From: Porogramme epimiltina
Taxonomy: Eukaryota; Basidiomycota; Agaricomycetes; Polyporales; Polyporaceae
Direction of reading: 5' to 3'
NCBI GenBank assembly: GCA_900155495.1
Contig: FTLJ01000350.1
Span: 37,161 to 101,160 of the forward strand
Length of the DNA: 64,000 nt
Of the stretch, positions 22,472-35,087 are shown piece by piece. The position numbers and the translations under genes were made by a program. Position 1 is the first letter of the stretch; each line of letters begins with the position of its first letter. The notes under the pieces are model-generated. The model was given only the letters and a program-made list of their open reading frames with translations, ran no database searches and was not told where the DNA came from.

Positions 22472-24275
22472 AGCGGAGAATGGTTGCGATGGGGCATGGG
22501 CATACTATCGTGGAGTCAATTTAAGTGTGCGCCGAAAGACGCGCGAGCAGACTCGTCGACCAAACGCTCCTGTGGGACGACTAGTTCCAATGCGCTTCAG
22601 GAACAGGAGACAAGTCCCAGAGGGCCACGAGTAAATTGAGAAATTCTACGTTGTGTGGGGCGCGCGGAAGCCATTCGGGGCAGACGTTCCAGGTTCCGGA
22701 GTGTTACGGCACTGAGAATTCGCAAGGACGAGCAGTAGCACAACCATATACTATATTCAACTTGTCATCCTAGCATTACGGCCTCACGAAAACTAATGAG
22801 CAAACACTCACCGACAGGGATAAAATGCATGTGCTCATCGTGGCGTGCAAAGGACGGCGTGTCAAGCATGACGTAATAGACGCTTATTACCACATCAGGA
22901 GCCTTGGAGCCTCTGGCAGAATCGACTCGCAGGTTCGGCTTTCTTCAAGGGTCTCTTTGCTCACTCAAGCGAAAATGTGTCCACGCAAGTTATCCTAGTC
23001 ACAACTCTCATTTTCGCATCAAGTTAGACTGAACTCACTACTTGCTGACCGACGGGGATCTTTTCGCCCTTGTTTTTAACAAGATTCTTCGGTGGAATAG
23101 ATCGAGTTTTTGAACTCACATTACCGGAGAAGAAGCCACGTGAAGAACTGCCGAGATGAGAAGCGTCGAATACGACCGACGTCGGCGGCCGCTAAGGCGG
23201 GGAAGGAGTAGAGATGTGAATGCGGCTACCTTCGCCGAACTTCGCTCCCGTTCAATCACCAAGAAGTAAGTCCTTTGCTAGCTTCTTTGTCCCTTCATAA
23301 CCCTGTACCTGAGTCTACGATACGTAGGTGCGACTTGTGATGCGTTTTTGAAGAGACCGTCCGACATGCGCCGAAATAGCAATACCGTGGGCTGAACTCG
23401 TGCGACGAACTCATGGCATCGTCGCAGAGCGGTATCCCCGCTCTATCTACTGATATACAGTAGCATGGGGTTCGGGAGACGCGTTTTCTCTGTTACAAGG
23501 AGTAGATGAGGGGTAAACATGCCACCATATTGGTAGTAATGTATGCCACATCCTATCTCCTGTTTCCGCGTTCTGCAAACTCACGAGCTTCGCTTCTAGT
23601 ACGCAGTCAGTGGCCGCTCCGGCAGGGCTGGCTTTCCTTCAGGACCCAGCCCATACCAACCGAGCCGTTCATTTCCTACTCAGCCGCACGGGCCAGATTG
23701 TGCCCACCCCCGTTTGAATAGCATTTATCAGGCAGGGCGCAGCTTACTCATTCCGCTTGCTCATCTACTCTGCGAACAAGTTGAACAAGAGCCTAATGTG
23801 GAACATCGAGTGTCCCAATGCAAGACTGTATAGGTCGTGGTAGGACGCAGATCATACTACGCTTTCATTCAAGAACATGCACAGACCTGGGTAAAGCACG
23901 TTCATCAGCGGGATCAATGCCGTAGTGAGGAGGTCTTTCTGGCCCTTTTAAAAATGGCTGCTAAAGGTCATGCTATGCGTTCCGCGTTTGCGAACTACAT
24001 CCGGCTACTCGGGGGAATAGGGGCTACATTATGCAGTGGGCGTGTAATTACAACTCAAAAATCCATATCTGGGCTCAACAAAGTTTCTTCAAGGGGTCTA
24101 ATTGACCTTTCAAAAGGATAACATACAGTCGAGAGAAGGCAGCGCGCGGAACGCGATGAGGGTATCACAAATGATTATAAATGGGTGCGTCCGCAGCTCA
24201 TCGTAACTATCGGGAAATGGTCTATATGTAAGGTTGGCTACGTCAATACATAAGAACCACAGGCACGAACGAACA
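22472..24275. other. CE3-CE4 spacer, no gene seen
   Basis: About 1.8 kb, the 5' flank of CE3 followed by the 3' flank of CE4. Only short frames without recognisable features occur. No terminal repeats or transposase remnants were noticed. Confidence 0.4.
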
Positions 24276-26697
24276 CTATCTCCTGAATGGCCACGGCATC
24301 TCGAGATTGAGCTGAATAAGATAGTCGAGTGCCTCTGCACGGTACGTGTCGTTGATCAACCCAAAAGTTGTATTCCCCGAGAGTTCGAGCAGGACTGGGT
24401 CTGAGTTGTTGTATTTAGGCCAGCTCTGGACGATCCCGGGAGCGCCATTCGGGTTGAGAGTGTTTGCAAAGTGGATGAAGAGATCTGCGAGGTTGCCGCC
24501 CCCGTACATGTCGGGGACTTCGCAGGCGTGTGTCTGAGAGGTAAGGTTAGCATGTGACTTGGATTCCAAGGCGTGCATGACAGGGTGAAATACGTACAGA
24601 GCCGAATCCATCGATGTAGTGCCGTTGGTAGTCTAGCCAATCATCCTCGTCAGAGATTGACGCAACGAATGAAACCTTTTGTCCGCTCACAGTATCCCCA
24701 TACGTCTTGCCTGGGGCTAAGCTCCCTTGTGAGAAATCTGCGAACGGCATCGACATTAATGTCCCCATCAAATGAGGCCACCCGTTTGTACATTGGAGTG
24801 TATTGGAAGTCATCGCCGGTCCCATACGGCGCGCCTTGTGCAGGGTCATTTGGATAGAGCTCAAGTAGTCGCTGAGCCACCGCATTAGTAATGTTCTTGT
24901 TGTACTGTGGTCGCACGATAGAGTTGAGGAATTCTTCGTCTGTCCTTGTTTCCCCAAATTAGATGAGCCAGTCGCCGTAGTGGAATGAGCGGTATAGGAA
25001 ACACTTACGAAATGTTACTCGGAGCAGTTAGAGCGAAAAGAGTGCCTTCGTCTTCAGCATTCCCTATAGTTTGGAGATGAGTCACTCTAGATACTAATAT
25101 CACATATCACAGTGTATAGTAGACGTACCTGTCACTACAGGAACACGCGCGTGTCTCCCCTCGAGAACCATTTTCTGAGGAAAGTCCAGGATGGTCACCC
25201 CGTCTACGTGCGGGAACCACCAAGCGATAGAGGAGACAGCACTAAGGTTCGTAACAGCCTCAATGGGAGCGTGTCGGATGCAGTCTAGCACGTCTCGCGC
25301 GTTGGAGCAGTTCAGCGCAGCAGCGTACGTGTCGAACCATGACTGTGGCAGTGGTGCGTCGATCATTCCCAGTGGCGGGATGGCACCAGATTCTGCCCAC
25401 ACAGCTCGGAATAGCTCATGTTCCGACTCATTTTCGTATACAAGATGCATGGAAGCGGATATACCTCCAGAACTCAGACCGAGTCTACTGAGTGATGAGC
25501 TATGCGTCGCTGCAAGAGCGGAGAACGAGAGGCTCACAGAGTCACTTTGTTCGGGTCACCACCGAACTGCCGGATGTACTTCTGAATCCATCGAAGCGCT
25601 TGACGTTCTGAGGAAGAAAAAGAGAATTTTAGCCAAACATGCTACCATGGACCGCCGAAATATCCCTCACGGTCTTGGAGACCAAGGTTCCCAGCTCGCG
25701 CATCCTTTACTTGCTTTCCGGGAAGGAAGCCCAAGGCTTCGTGTAATGTGGATGTTAGGAGGCCGATCCGAATGGCATAGCAGGATGAGGTGGAACATAC
25801 GTCCAAGCCTGTGGACGTGTCAGTGGATATACAACCGGCCGAAACGGACAGACGCTTGCCTGTGATTCATGGAGACAAAAACAATAGGCTCGTTATTCTC
25901 AATAGATTGTTTCACCATAATGCGACCATCGACACTGTAGAACGCCGACGTTCATCAGATGTACAAATTAAGTGTGCACGACAATCTGCTTACTCGTAGG
26001 ATCCTCCGAAATCGAAGGCACCTGAATGACATGAGAGGTCGTGTAATATACCAACTCGATAGGTTCCTCACCAAAAAAGATGAACTGCATCATAACGATC
26101 TCGTCAGAAAATGTGAACAAAGGGAGGATACACTTCACATACTGCTACCACCGGGAGCCCAGTCTTATGCGCGGCGTTGGTGGGTGCGATGACATTTAGA
26201 GTTAAACCTGGTACCACAGTAGATCGGACGTACTGAGTGGCGGGAAGTGGGGACGAAGAGAGAAACGTACAGTCCTCGTCAGACGGAGGAGGCGGTGGCG
26301 TCAATTGCTCCAAAAATTGCGTCTGGGCAGGGGTGATCCATGGCGGGAGGGGTCCGGTCGTGGAAAGGAAGCTGTAGCATGTATGTCCAAAGGTGGTCGC
26401 GTTGATGTCATTGATGTACGGCAAGTTGGGTAGTGGAGGTTTGAGCCGTAGGTTTCCAACGCTGTACAATGAAAACGCGTAAGCTAGATGTGATCATGGC
26501 GGGACAGATGTGCGGTGTACATACGGAGGTTGCGCGTATGGAATGCCATAGAAAGCATTCGTAAACCCATCAGAAACTCCGTGGACAGTGGCGAAGTCGA
26601 GCGTGACGATTGGCGAAAGGGTATTAGAGGCGATGGATGAAACAGCCGCTGCGTAGACAGCTCGAAGGAGAGACAGGATGAAGACGAGTCTGTGCAT
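24276..26697 (-). CDS. Type-B carboxylesterase/lipase CE4 (secreted)
   Basis: Fourteen-exon plan again. The start at 26697 gives MHRLVFILSLLRAVYAAA as signal peptide; an in-frame upstream ATG (26736) would bury it. Oxyanion loop FIFF-GAFDF is encoded by the 13-nt and 28-nt exons. Elbow GLSSG contains the catalytic Ser, AEDEGT the Glu, and THACEVPDMYGGGN the His. PLGFLPGKQV and the tail PWPFRR mark sub-type B. The intron after exon 6 starts with GC, not GT (minus-strand donor at 25859-25858, GCAAGC), and the same intron is GC-AG in CE8. Upstream at 26741-26749 is a strong TATATAAAA box. No frameshift or stop was found along the spliced reading. It probably hydrolyses extracellular esters; the Ala in the oxyanion loop distinguishes it from sub-type A. 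Confidence 0.9.
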
Positions 26698-26740
26698 GCT
26701 GGCGTGCTCCTCAACGCAACCCCCGGGCTTCTCCATGCCC

Positions 26741-26749
26741 TTTTATATA
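26741..26749 (-). promoter_or_regulatory. TATA box of CE4
   Basis: TATATAAAA on the minus strand, about 44 bases before the CE4 ATG. Confidence 0.6.
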
Positions 26750-27704
26750 TCGCATATCAGTTCCATGATGGCCATGCCAACGGACCCTCCTGCAGCCACG
26801 AGACTGAGGCATCTTGAATAATCCTGACAATTTATTATTTGGGAAGGGCAGCCTGCATGCGGCGTGATAGTATGATGAGCGGCGAGGCGTCTGAATAGGG
26901 CATGAATGCATGAACCCCCCGACAAAGTAAACTGGCATACTCACGTTGACAGATAGTCATGCACCGATTGGGGTGAAAGGGCAAGTCAATCATGGCTTCT
27001 CCAAGGATGTTGCCCGGCTCCTTGCATTCAAGCTCCAGCATATGGGAGTAGTCAGTATCTTCTGATTGGCGACAAAGATCTAACCCACAGTACTGAGTCT
27101 CATCAATGTGCTACGCCCGGCCTCAAAAGTGACGCATGATGGGTGATGCTTGCAACTTGCAAGAGACCTAGTCCACCTCCAAGTTGAACTGGAGCTTCTT
27201 GAAGTTGAACCGGTGCGAATTTCTCCCCGGGCGCCTGTAAAATTTCCTTACTCAGCACTACGTCATTTAGCGCTTAGAGAGACAATCACGTGTTCTGCTT
27301 GTGGCACGCCGCGCGGCCATGCAAACCAAGCTGTTGGTGTGACGATCCGCGCTCAGAGTCGAAATATCATCAGAGTTATCGCTGGAACGCTTCATTCCTG
27401 TGTGTAACGCACTAACACGTATTATGACCCATTCAACAATGTCTAGTAGGTAACCTGACCCTCAACGTGGCTCGAACCTTATGGATCCAGGATACCATTT
27501 CCTTCATACAGTAGGTGCATCGCCGCAACGATCGACGGTTTGATAGCTCTGTCAATGATCATTCCATTGATATGTCTCGAGAAGGCCTACAATTTTATAC
27601 GGAAAACATAGAGAGAGAACCCTCACCCACACGCGAACAACTCAGGCTCTCCCGTGCGATGCTCTAAGTGACGAGTGACATTTACATACACGATCCCGAG
27701 GACT
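26750..27704. other. CE4-CE5 spacer, no gene seen
   Basis: About 950 bases with only short frames. It should contain the CE4 distal promoter and the CE5 3' untranslated region. Confidence 0.4.
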
Positions 27705-30241
27705 CTAGGTGTTAACATTGAGGTAGTTGATAAAATCAATTCCATCCGCGCGGTACGTATCGTTGATATAGTCAAATGTGTCGTTACCGGTGAATGCGAG
27801 CATGACTGGTTGGTCAACGGTATATTTGGGCCAGTGCTTCTTCGGGTTGGCGCCGTTAGGATCGAGCGTGTTTGCGAAATGAATGAACATGTCCGCCATG
27901 TCTCCGCCCCCGTACATGTTTGGGAGCTCCGAGCCGTGTGTCTGTCCGGTGGCAGGGATCAGTGTCATTACCAAGTTGAGGCAAGAAAAAGGGTGTGAAA
28001 TGTGCGAGCCGCACTCGAAATATCTCCGCCGACATGACGTCGAAGGGGAGCAAGTCGTTTGACCGACAGGGATGATCACGATATCGGCGGAGCTATGTGT
28101 GCCACCAACAGGAAGGGAAATGATCGAGCAACATGCTAAATGAGAACGCACCACGCCAAATCCATATACAAAGTTCCGTTCGTAGTCTAAATTCGGCCCG
28201 AGGACGGCTCAGATCAGCACCCGTAACTCGCAAGAATATAACGCAGATCGCTCACAATACGACCACACGTCCCGGTTGTGGATGGCGAGATTCTGCGCAT
28301 AGAGCCTGTGGTTCGAGTCGAATAATATGTCGCACGCAAGGGAGCCGATGCGTTTGTATTGTGGAAAGAGTTGATACTCATCTCCGGTATCGTACGGTGC
28401 ACCTTGAGACGGGACGTCCGGATAAAGCTGGAGCATGTGTGCCAGATGATCGTCTGTGATGTTGGGGAAGGTTCTGCGAACGTAGTTTTCCACTGTAGTG
28501 TTGTCTCTATATTAGGCAAGAATGTGGTTGAGTATCTGCACAGTTTATAACGCATGCGTAAACGTACACCCCGTTAGAGTAATCCAGCGTTGCAATCGTT
28601 CCGTCGTCCTCCGCTATGCCTGCAGGGATGTCATTTCAGTGATACTAAACCAGAGCAAGGGGTTTGGGGTGGAACCGGACATACCAGTGACAACAGGTAC
28701 ATTGGAGACGTTCCCCTTTACCAGCGAAATCTGCGGCATGTCCACCAAGAATGTTCCGTCCACGGTAACATCCCAGAACGCTGCGGCAGACGAGCCTACA
28801 GCACTCTGCATCTCTGCAGAGCTCAGTTCGCGAACACATTGCAGCACTTGACCGCTTGCAGCATCGGAACAGTTGACCGCATTCACGAAGTTGTCGAACA
28901 CGAGTTGCGCAACCTCATCATCGATCCGCGGGAGGTGTTGGAGAGACCCAGATTCGGCCCAGACGCCATGGAAGAGATTTTCATTATCCCCACCGTTTGC
29001 TACGGTCTGAAACGTGCTGGATACGCCTCCAGAACTGATGCCAAGCCTATAAGTAGGGAAGCGTGAGCTTCGGCCTTCCCCGGATTTGAAGCAGGAAGCT
29101 CTTACAGCACCACTCTGTCAGGATTCCCACCAAAATTCTCAATATACTTCTTAATCCAACGCAGTCCTTCACGTTCTTCGTCCGAAAAATGAGATCTGCC
29201 ATAAACTCTCTAATAAATGAAAAGTTTACGTACGATCTTGCAGGCCTAGGTTACCTACGCCTGCCGCTCCGACCTCTCTGCCAGGCAAGAACCCATATGC
29301 TGCACCATATCAACGGACGTTAAACGGGGGCTTGTGGAGAACGGATGCACTTACGCCCCAAGCTGAAAATAATGTCTCTCTCTTAGTCTTGTCCACCAGC
29401 CTTCAATCAGAGTGCTCACCGATAGTTCATCGACACCCAGATGACTGGCTCCCCAATCTGCATCGAACGATTCACCATAACGCGGCCATCGACGCTGTAA
29501 TAAACGAGTTTACAGCCTGTATACCCAGAACCGCAACCGAAGACTTACTTGGAGGCACCACTAAAGTCGAATCCGCCTGAGAAACTCCCATCAGTGGCAT
29601 GCACATACCACAATAATGGCGGCTTACTGAAGAATATGTACTGAAGGAGCATCAGACTCCATATAATGATGCTAGATCGGAACTCACAGCAACAACTGGA
29701 AGCTTATCTCCAGGCTTTGCGTCAGCAGGAGTGATGACGTTGATATTCAGACCTTTCATGAGTCAGTGAGCAAGATCCATAACATAATTAGAAAGGGATG
29801 TCCGTACAATCTTCACCAAATGGCGTGGGCTGAACGAGGTTGAAGGATCCGAGGTATTCCACCATCTGTAGCGTCAGCCATGTCGGAAAATCAACAGTGA
29901 GGGCTGACGGGGTCGTATTGAGACAAGAATTGCCCCAAGTGCTCGCATCGATGACACCCTGGTATGACGTAACAGGTTGAGGGAGGTTCAATCGAAGAGG
30001 TCCGACTCTGTATGAAGGCGTAAGTACTGCCTAAACGTTGTATGTCGTGGATCTATGCTCACGGAGGCTGGGCAAAAGGAATGCCGAGAAACGAGTTGGT
30101 CGTGCCGTCAGAAGTGCCAATGACGGTTGCATTGCCAAGAGTGACTTGCGGTCTCGATGCAGCCTGTGCGGAGGGTCCTGATAGCGCCGCTAGGCAGTAT
30201 GTTACAAGTAAAGCGAGGTACAAGAAGGCGGTGCACATCAT
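27705..30241 (-). CDS. Type-B carboxylesterase/lipase CE5 (secreted)
   Basis: Fourteen exons on the minus strand. The start is 30241 (a second Met follows at once), and the signal peptide is MMCTAFLYLALLVTYCLAAL. Sub-type A oxyanion loop YIFF-SGFDF. The nucleophile elbow is GISSG, the only copy with Ile at the second position. The acid is Asp in AEDDGT, and His is in THGSELPNMYGGGD. The N-terminal signature reads PFGEDC instead of PFDEDC. The donor after exon 11 is GTACGT, displaced two codons relative to CE3, which adds Val before DNTTVENY. The C terminus LNVNT matches CE3. A TTAAGTA box lies about 60 bases upstream. All junctions read are in phase, so the gene looks functional. Confidence 0.9.
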
Positions 30242-31615
30242 GAGGTACGTTGGGCGGGATACGATGTACGGCAGCGGGTCACAGGCGGCCGGCCGAGTTG
30301 ATACTTAAGGCGAACCTGTATCTCACAAAACGCAGTACGTGGCACGACATAACAAAGGAAGTGCCATAAAAAGCTACCCAATAACATACAGAAGTTGTGC
30401 GCTTGGGAGTGGACGTCGACATGGAAGGAGCATATCAAGACTTCGTGGAGTTCACGAAGCCTTAGCATGTTCCACCGTGCGTTGGTGTTGCTCCTGCGTA
30501 GACGATTAATGTCACCACCGAGTCACGTACTAGGGCTTCCAGTGCGTACCTCTATATGTATGAGCTCGTTGATAGATGAATTCCGGTCCCCTTCTATCTT
30601 CATACTCGCCGAGTCGACATGACGGCTGAGAGCAAAAGTGACGCTGTCAACAGGCGCTTCAATCGCGCCATCTGTCACGTGCCTTTCCGTCACCTTCACA
30701 TCCTTGCCGGAGTTGCCTTTTTGTCGCCTCTTGTCATACCGTTACACGATACCACCATACACAACGAGGCCCTGTGGAGAGGAAACTTGGGCGATTGGTA
30801 GGAATCAAGAGTCCTGCGCATGCGCTACGTCACTTCATACAATACTAAGCACCCTTCTCAGGTACGACGGACTCTCCTTGGAAGCTGTCAATGTATATTT
30901 TTGTGCGACTGGGGCCATCGCCCCATTTTTACAACCACCGAGAGGCTGGACACACTGGCCGCGAAGGTATTGTGCGTGCGATTGCCGGAGCGCCGTACGT
31001 ACTGCTCAGCATTAGGGTATCTCGCTCTTGCTAGCATCGGCCCCGCCATCACGGAATGTTCAGGTCTGAGAAGACAGGAGTTACGAGGCTCGGTGCCGAA
31101 GGGGCCGACTACTACTGCCGCCTCCTTCGAGGGGTGTTCTGGAATGACGTGTTATCGCCGTCTAAATATCTACCTCCATCGTTCGATAGCTAGCCACGGT
31201 GGACTCGGCAGATCCGAAAAAAAGACGCCCAGTTACACCGATTACCGCCCCATACCAAAAGTGATTGAACACAACACCATTCTGGGGACGGGGCTGCCAG
31301 AACGTGCATTTCCCGGTGAGACAATACCTTGCAATTCCCTTCAAATTGGTTCCAACATCGTAAGAGTAAATTCACGCCACGCGCGCGTCGGATTGCCCTG
31401 GAACAGGCAGTCTACCCAGGCAGGAAAGTGGCCCTGGGGCATCGTGAATGCTAAGCATTGGCTGCGAGTGGAAGGATAGGGGACGATATAGCTTCTAATT
31501 GGGTATCACTTGGTATATTCAGCGAAGCATATGCGAGGAAAGGTCCAAGGCGGCGACCGAACAAACAACCATACAGAATTGTCTTCTCTAACCTCCCCAA
31601 CAAGTGGTTGCAATC
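30242..31615. other. CE5-CE6 spacer, no gene seen
   Basis: About 1.4 kb. Overlapping open frames up to 219 codons on the plus strand (30.8-31.5 kb) have no family resemblance and no splice context. I regard them as chance frames. Confidence 0.4.
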
Positions 31616-34008
31616 TCACTGCGGCCACGGTGCCGCAAGGTTGAGCTGGATAAGGAAGTCAATGGGAGCCTCCCGGTACGTGTCGTTCGTCAACCCGATC
31701 GTCGTGTTCTCTGAGAAATCTAGCAATATTGGGTTCGTGTTGTTATACTTTGGCCAGTTTTGCTCGATCCTTGGCGCTCCGTTCGGATTCAGAGTGTTCG
31801 CGAAGTGGATAAGGAGGTCCGCTATGTTCCCCCTTCCATACATGTCGGGGATTTCAGAGGCGTGGGTCTGTAAGAGAAATCTGAGAGTTAGATGCTGTAT
31901 TCACACAACGCGTATAGAGCCGTAGGATAAGCAGCACTTACCGACCCGAATCCATCAACGTAGAACCTGCGGTAATCTATTCGGAAGGGACGCGTCTTAG
32001 AGCGGTAGGCGATGTATTTTCGAAACGACTCACAATACGCCCACACGTCCTGTCTCGGGCTTAACTGCTGCGTGAAGAAGCGACGTACAGAATCTACGCC
32101 AGCGTCTCCAACAAATGATGCCGCTCGTTTGTGCATCTGTGTGTACTGGAAGTCGTCCCCGGTCCCGTACGGTGCGCCCTGTGCAGGGTCATCCGGATAG
32201 AGCATAAGGAGCTGCTGAGCGTCTGCGTCGCTGATGTTCCTGTAATAAGCCTGCTTGGCAAGCTCGAGGAATTCTTGGTCGCTCCTAACAGCACAGAGGG
32301 TGATTAGCCGCGAGGTCATGGTGCGGAAAGCTGGGTTATCATTACGTCAAGTTACCGGTGTTCACAGCAAATAAGGTGCCTTCATCTTCTGCATTACCTG
32401 GACCAATAATTTTAGACACGGCGGACACAATAGCCCCTAGGTGATGGTGATGGAAGCGTACCGGCAACAACCGGGATACGCGCATGCCTCCCGTTGGCGA
32501 TCATCTTCTGAGGAAAGTCGGAGATAGTCACGCCATCCACGAGGGGAGACCACACGGCTAGCGCAGCGCTAACATTGGTGACAGCCTCAAGAGGTGCCTG
32601 CCGGATGCATGCGAGAGTGTCTTGTGCGTTCGAGCAATTTAGGGAGGTGATATACATATCGTATGTTGCTTGTTGTTGTGGCGCGTCGATCATACCTAGA
32701 GGTTGCACGGCACCAGACTCCGCCCATAGAGCTCGAAAAAGCCCCTGGTTAAATCCATTGTTGTACACAGTGTGTAAGGCAGCAGAGACGCCACCGGAAC
32801 TTAGTCCGAGTCTGTAGGACGATGAGTTGGTCTCCTCAAGGTGGAACTCAATGTGCACTGACAGGGTTACTTTCTGTGGGTCCCCACCAAACTGCCGGAT
32901 ATACCTTTGGATCCACCGAAGAGCCTGGCGTTCTGTGATGGTAGTAGTAGGTCAGATCTTTATGCTGCAGAATGACACGATGCGAATTCGACTCACGGTC
33001 TTGGAGTCCGAGGTTTCCGACCCGCGCGTTCTTCACTTCTTTACCCGGGAGGAATCCAAGCGCTGCACGCAATTATGAAGTGGTCGAAAATGAGAGGTAG
33101 GACCGAGAGAGGCTTACGTCCAAGCCTGACAGCGTGTCAGCATTGCTGATGGTTCATTAGACGTGAATATATGCTAACCTATGGTTCATTGAAACGAATA
33201 TAATAGGTTCTCCGTTTTCAATGGACTGTTTTACCATGATCCGCCCGTCCACGCTGCAATATGCTGTATTAGTCAGGTCTACATTGGGATACACAATTGG
33301 AGCTCACTCGTATGACCCACCGAATTGGAACGCGCCTAACTCGTGTATAAGTCGGGAGTGCGTACGCGTAAAATACGCGCCTCACCGAAGAAGATATACT
33401 ATGGGTCATATGAATTTCAGTATACACAGAGTGAGATCCCAGAACGCAGGGCACATACAGCTACCACAGGGAGGTTCATACCCTTCGTCACGTTCACAGG
33501 CGTGATGACGTTTAAGTTTAAACCTTGTTATTCAGATAAAAGATTTCAAGGTGTGTAAAAAGAGCGGAATGGGAAAGACGCACAGTCTTCGTCAAAGGGG
33601 GCAGGCGGTGGGATCGCGAATATACTCAAAAACTTGATCTGAGCGAGTGTTATCCAGGTAGGGGGCGGCGGAGCTGGAGGGTTGAAGTTGTAGCACAAAT
33701 TCCCAAAGGAAGTCGCGTTTATGTTCCCGGTGTAGGGAAGATTAGGCAGAGGAATATTGAATCGCAGATTTCCGGTGCTGATAGGAGACCCAATTATGAA
33801 TTTAGGTTAAGGGGACAAAGTTGACAACTCACGGGGGTTGAGCATAGCGGATGCCGTAGAATGCATTGGTGTATCCATCTGATACTCCGTGTACGGCGGC
33901 GAAGTCCAGACGTACAGTTGGAGAGCTAAGAGTAGTGGTAGTGGCTGAGCATGCTTCTACCGTCCTAGTAAGTTGGACCACAACAGTGAGGAGGATGAGC
34001 TTCAGCAT
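31616..34008 (-). CDS. Type-B carboxylesterase/lipase CE6 (secreted)
   Basis: Fourteen exons on the minus strand. The start at 34008 gives signal peptide MLKLILLTVVVQLTRTVEA. Oxyanion loop YIFF-GAFQFGGSY, elbow GLSSG, acid Glu in AEDEGT, His in the THASEIPDMYG segment. PLGFLPGKEV and tail LAAPWPQ place it in sub-type B with CE4 and CE8. Exon 2 encodes a Pro-rich loop (NPPAPPPPTW) not seen in sub-type A. The donor after exon 11 is GTAATG and the one after exon 9 is GTCAGT; both are unusual but preserve frame. A TATAAA box at 34055-34050 lies about 42 bases before the ATG. No inactivating change was found. Confidence 0.9.
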
Positions 34009-34049
34009 TACGTTCGAGCTTGACGAAGAAAGACTAACAAAGCAACTAC

Positions 34050-34055
34050 TTTATA
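34050..34055 (-). promoter_or_regulatory. TATA box of CE6
   Basis: TATAAA on the minus strand, about 42 bases before the CE6 ATG at 34008. Confidence 0.5.
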
Positions 34056-35087
34056 TGTCATCTCAGCCATGCTTTCCATGACGTGGGGATACAATGATAG
34101 TTCCCTTCCAGGGTGTTCAAGCATGTTCAGTAGCTGCTCCTCGTCCCGTCAACCATGACACCTACAGCAAGACATCGAAGGAGGAATGCTCACTGATACT
34201 ATAAGATGAATCGAATCGCGGGTTCATTGCACGGGTTCTACGAAAGAAGTAGCGACCATGATATCTCATAAGGAGGCACGAAGGGATGCGAGAGCGAACG
34301 AGAGGGAATGGTATCGACGAATGCCAAATTGGCCTGCTAGAGACGGTTCTACTATCAGAAATCTGTGCTGGGGCCCCAAGGTCAGCATGGCGGAGAAGAT
34401 GGATAGATTATGACTAACCGCATGCGCAATGCCGCTCAATGCGAGTATGGACACCAAAACTCAGGGTAAGTGGTGGCCTCCACGTACGAACTTGACGGCA
34501 TGGCTATTCTAAGTCGCTCGCTCGTTTGCATCTTCTAAATCGAATGAAGGAATTAGGGTATCACTTCTCTTCAAGATTACGATATATATTATTGTAGAAT
34601 AGTCGTACCACTGTGGGCTCACCGAACAAGACGTTCGCATTCAATCTAGGAGTCTGGGCGATGGATGGTCCTCGCTACTCGTAGCGCCAACCGGTTCAGT
34701 AAATGGTCGCGCTGTGTCAGCGGCGCATAGGCGACGTCATTATTCCGTGACGCAAGGACTCGATCGCCGACTAGTTCGTGGTGAAACATAAGCGGGAGGA
34801 GGCGGAAAGCGACCCGGAATGGTTCAGGGACGAAAATGCTACTGCGTCGTTGGTTTACGCATTTGGGCAAAGGGGGCCAAGTCGGCCCCTGGGAAAACAA
34901 GGGACGCGATCACGTGTTCAGTCACGACCCTCGCGACTGGGCGTTGGCGACTCGGAGTCAAACAGACAAACAGACAAAGAAAATGCGAATATCTCTCGAA
35001 TGTAAATGTAAAGTCCAAGAGATCTGATTTGTGTATGAGCGGCAAGCATGTACATTATGACCAACACTCGATATTCCCCACCCTAAC
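34056..35087. other. CE6-CE7 spacer, no gene seen
   Basis: About 1 kb with only short frames without domain features. It holds the CE6 upstream region and the CE7 3' flank. Confidence 0.4.

Noticed and set aside
30820..31479. 219-codon plus-strand open frame in the CE5-CE6 spacer
   Set aside because: No family resemblance, no promoter or splice context, and it lies in a spacer between two minus-strand genes.
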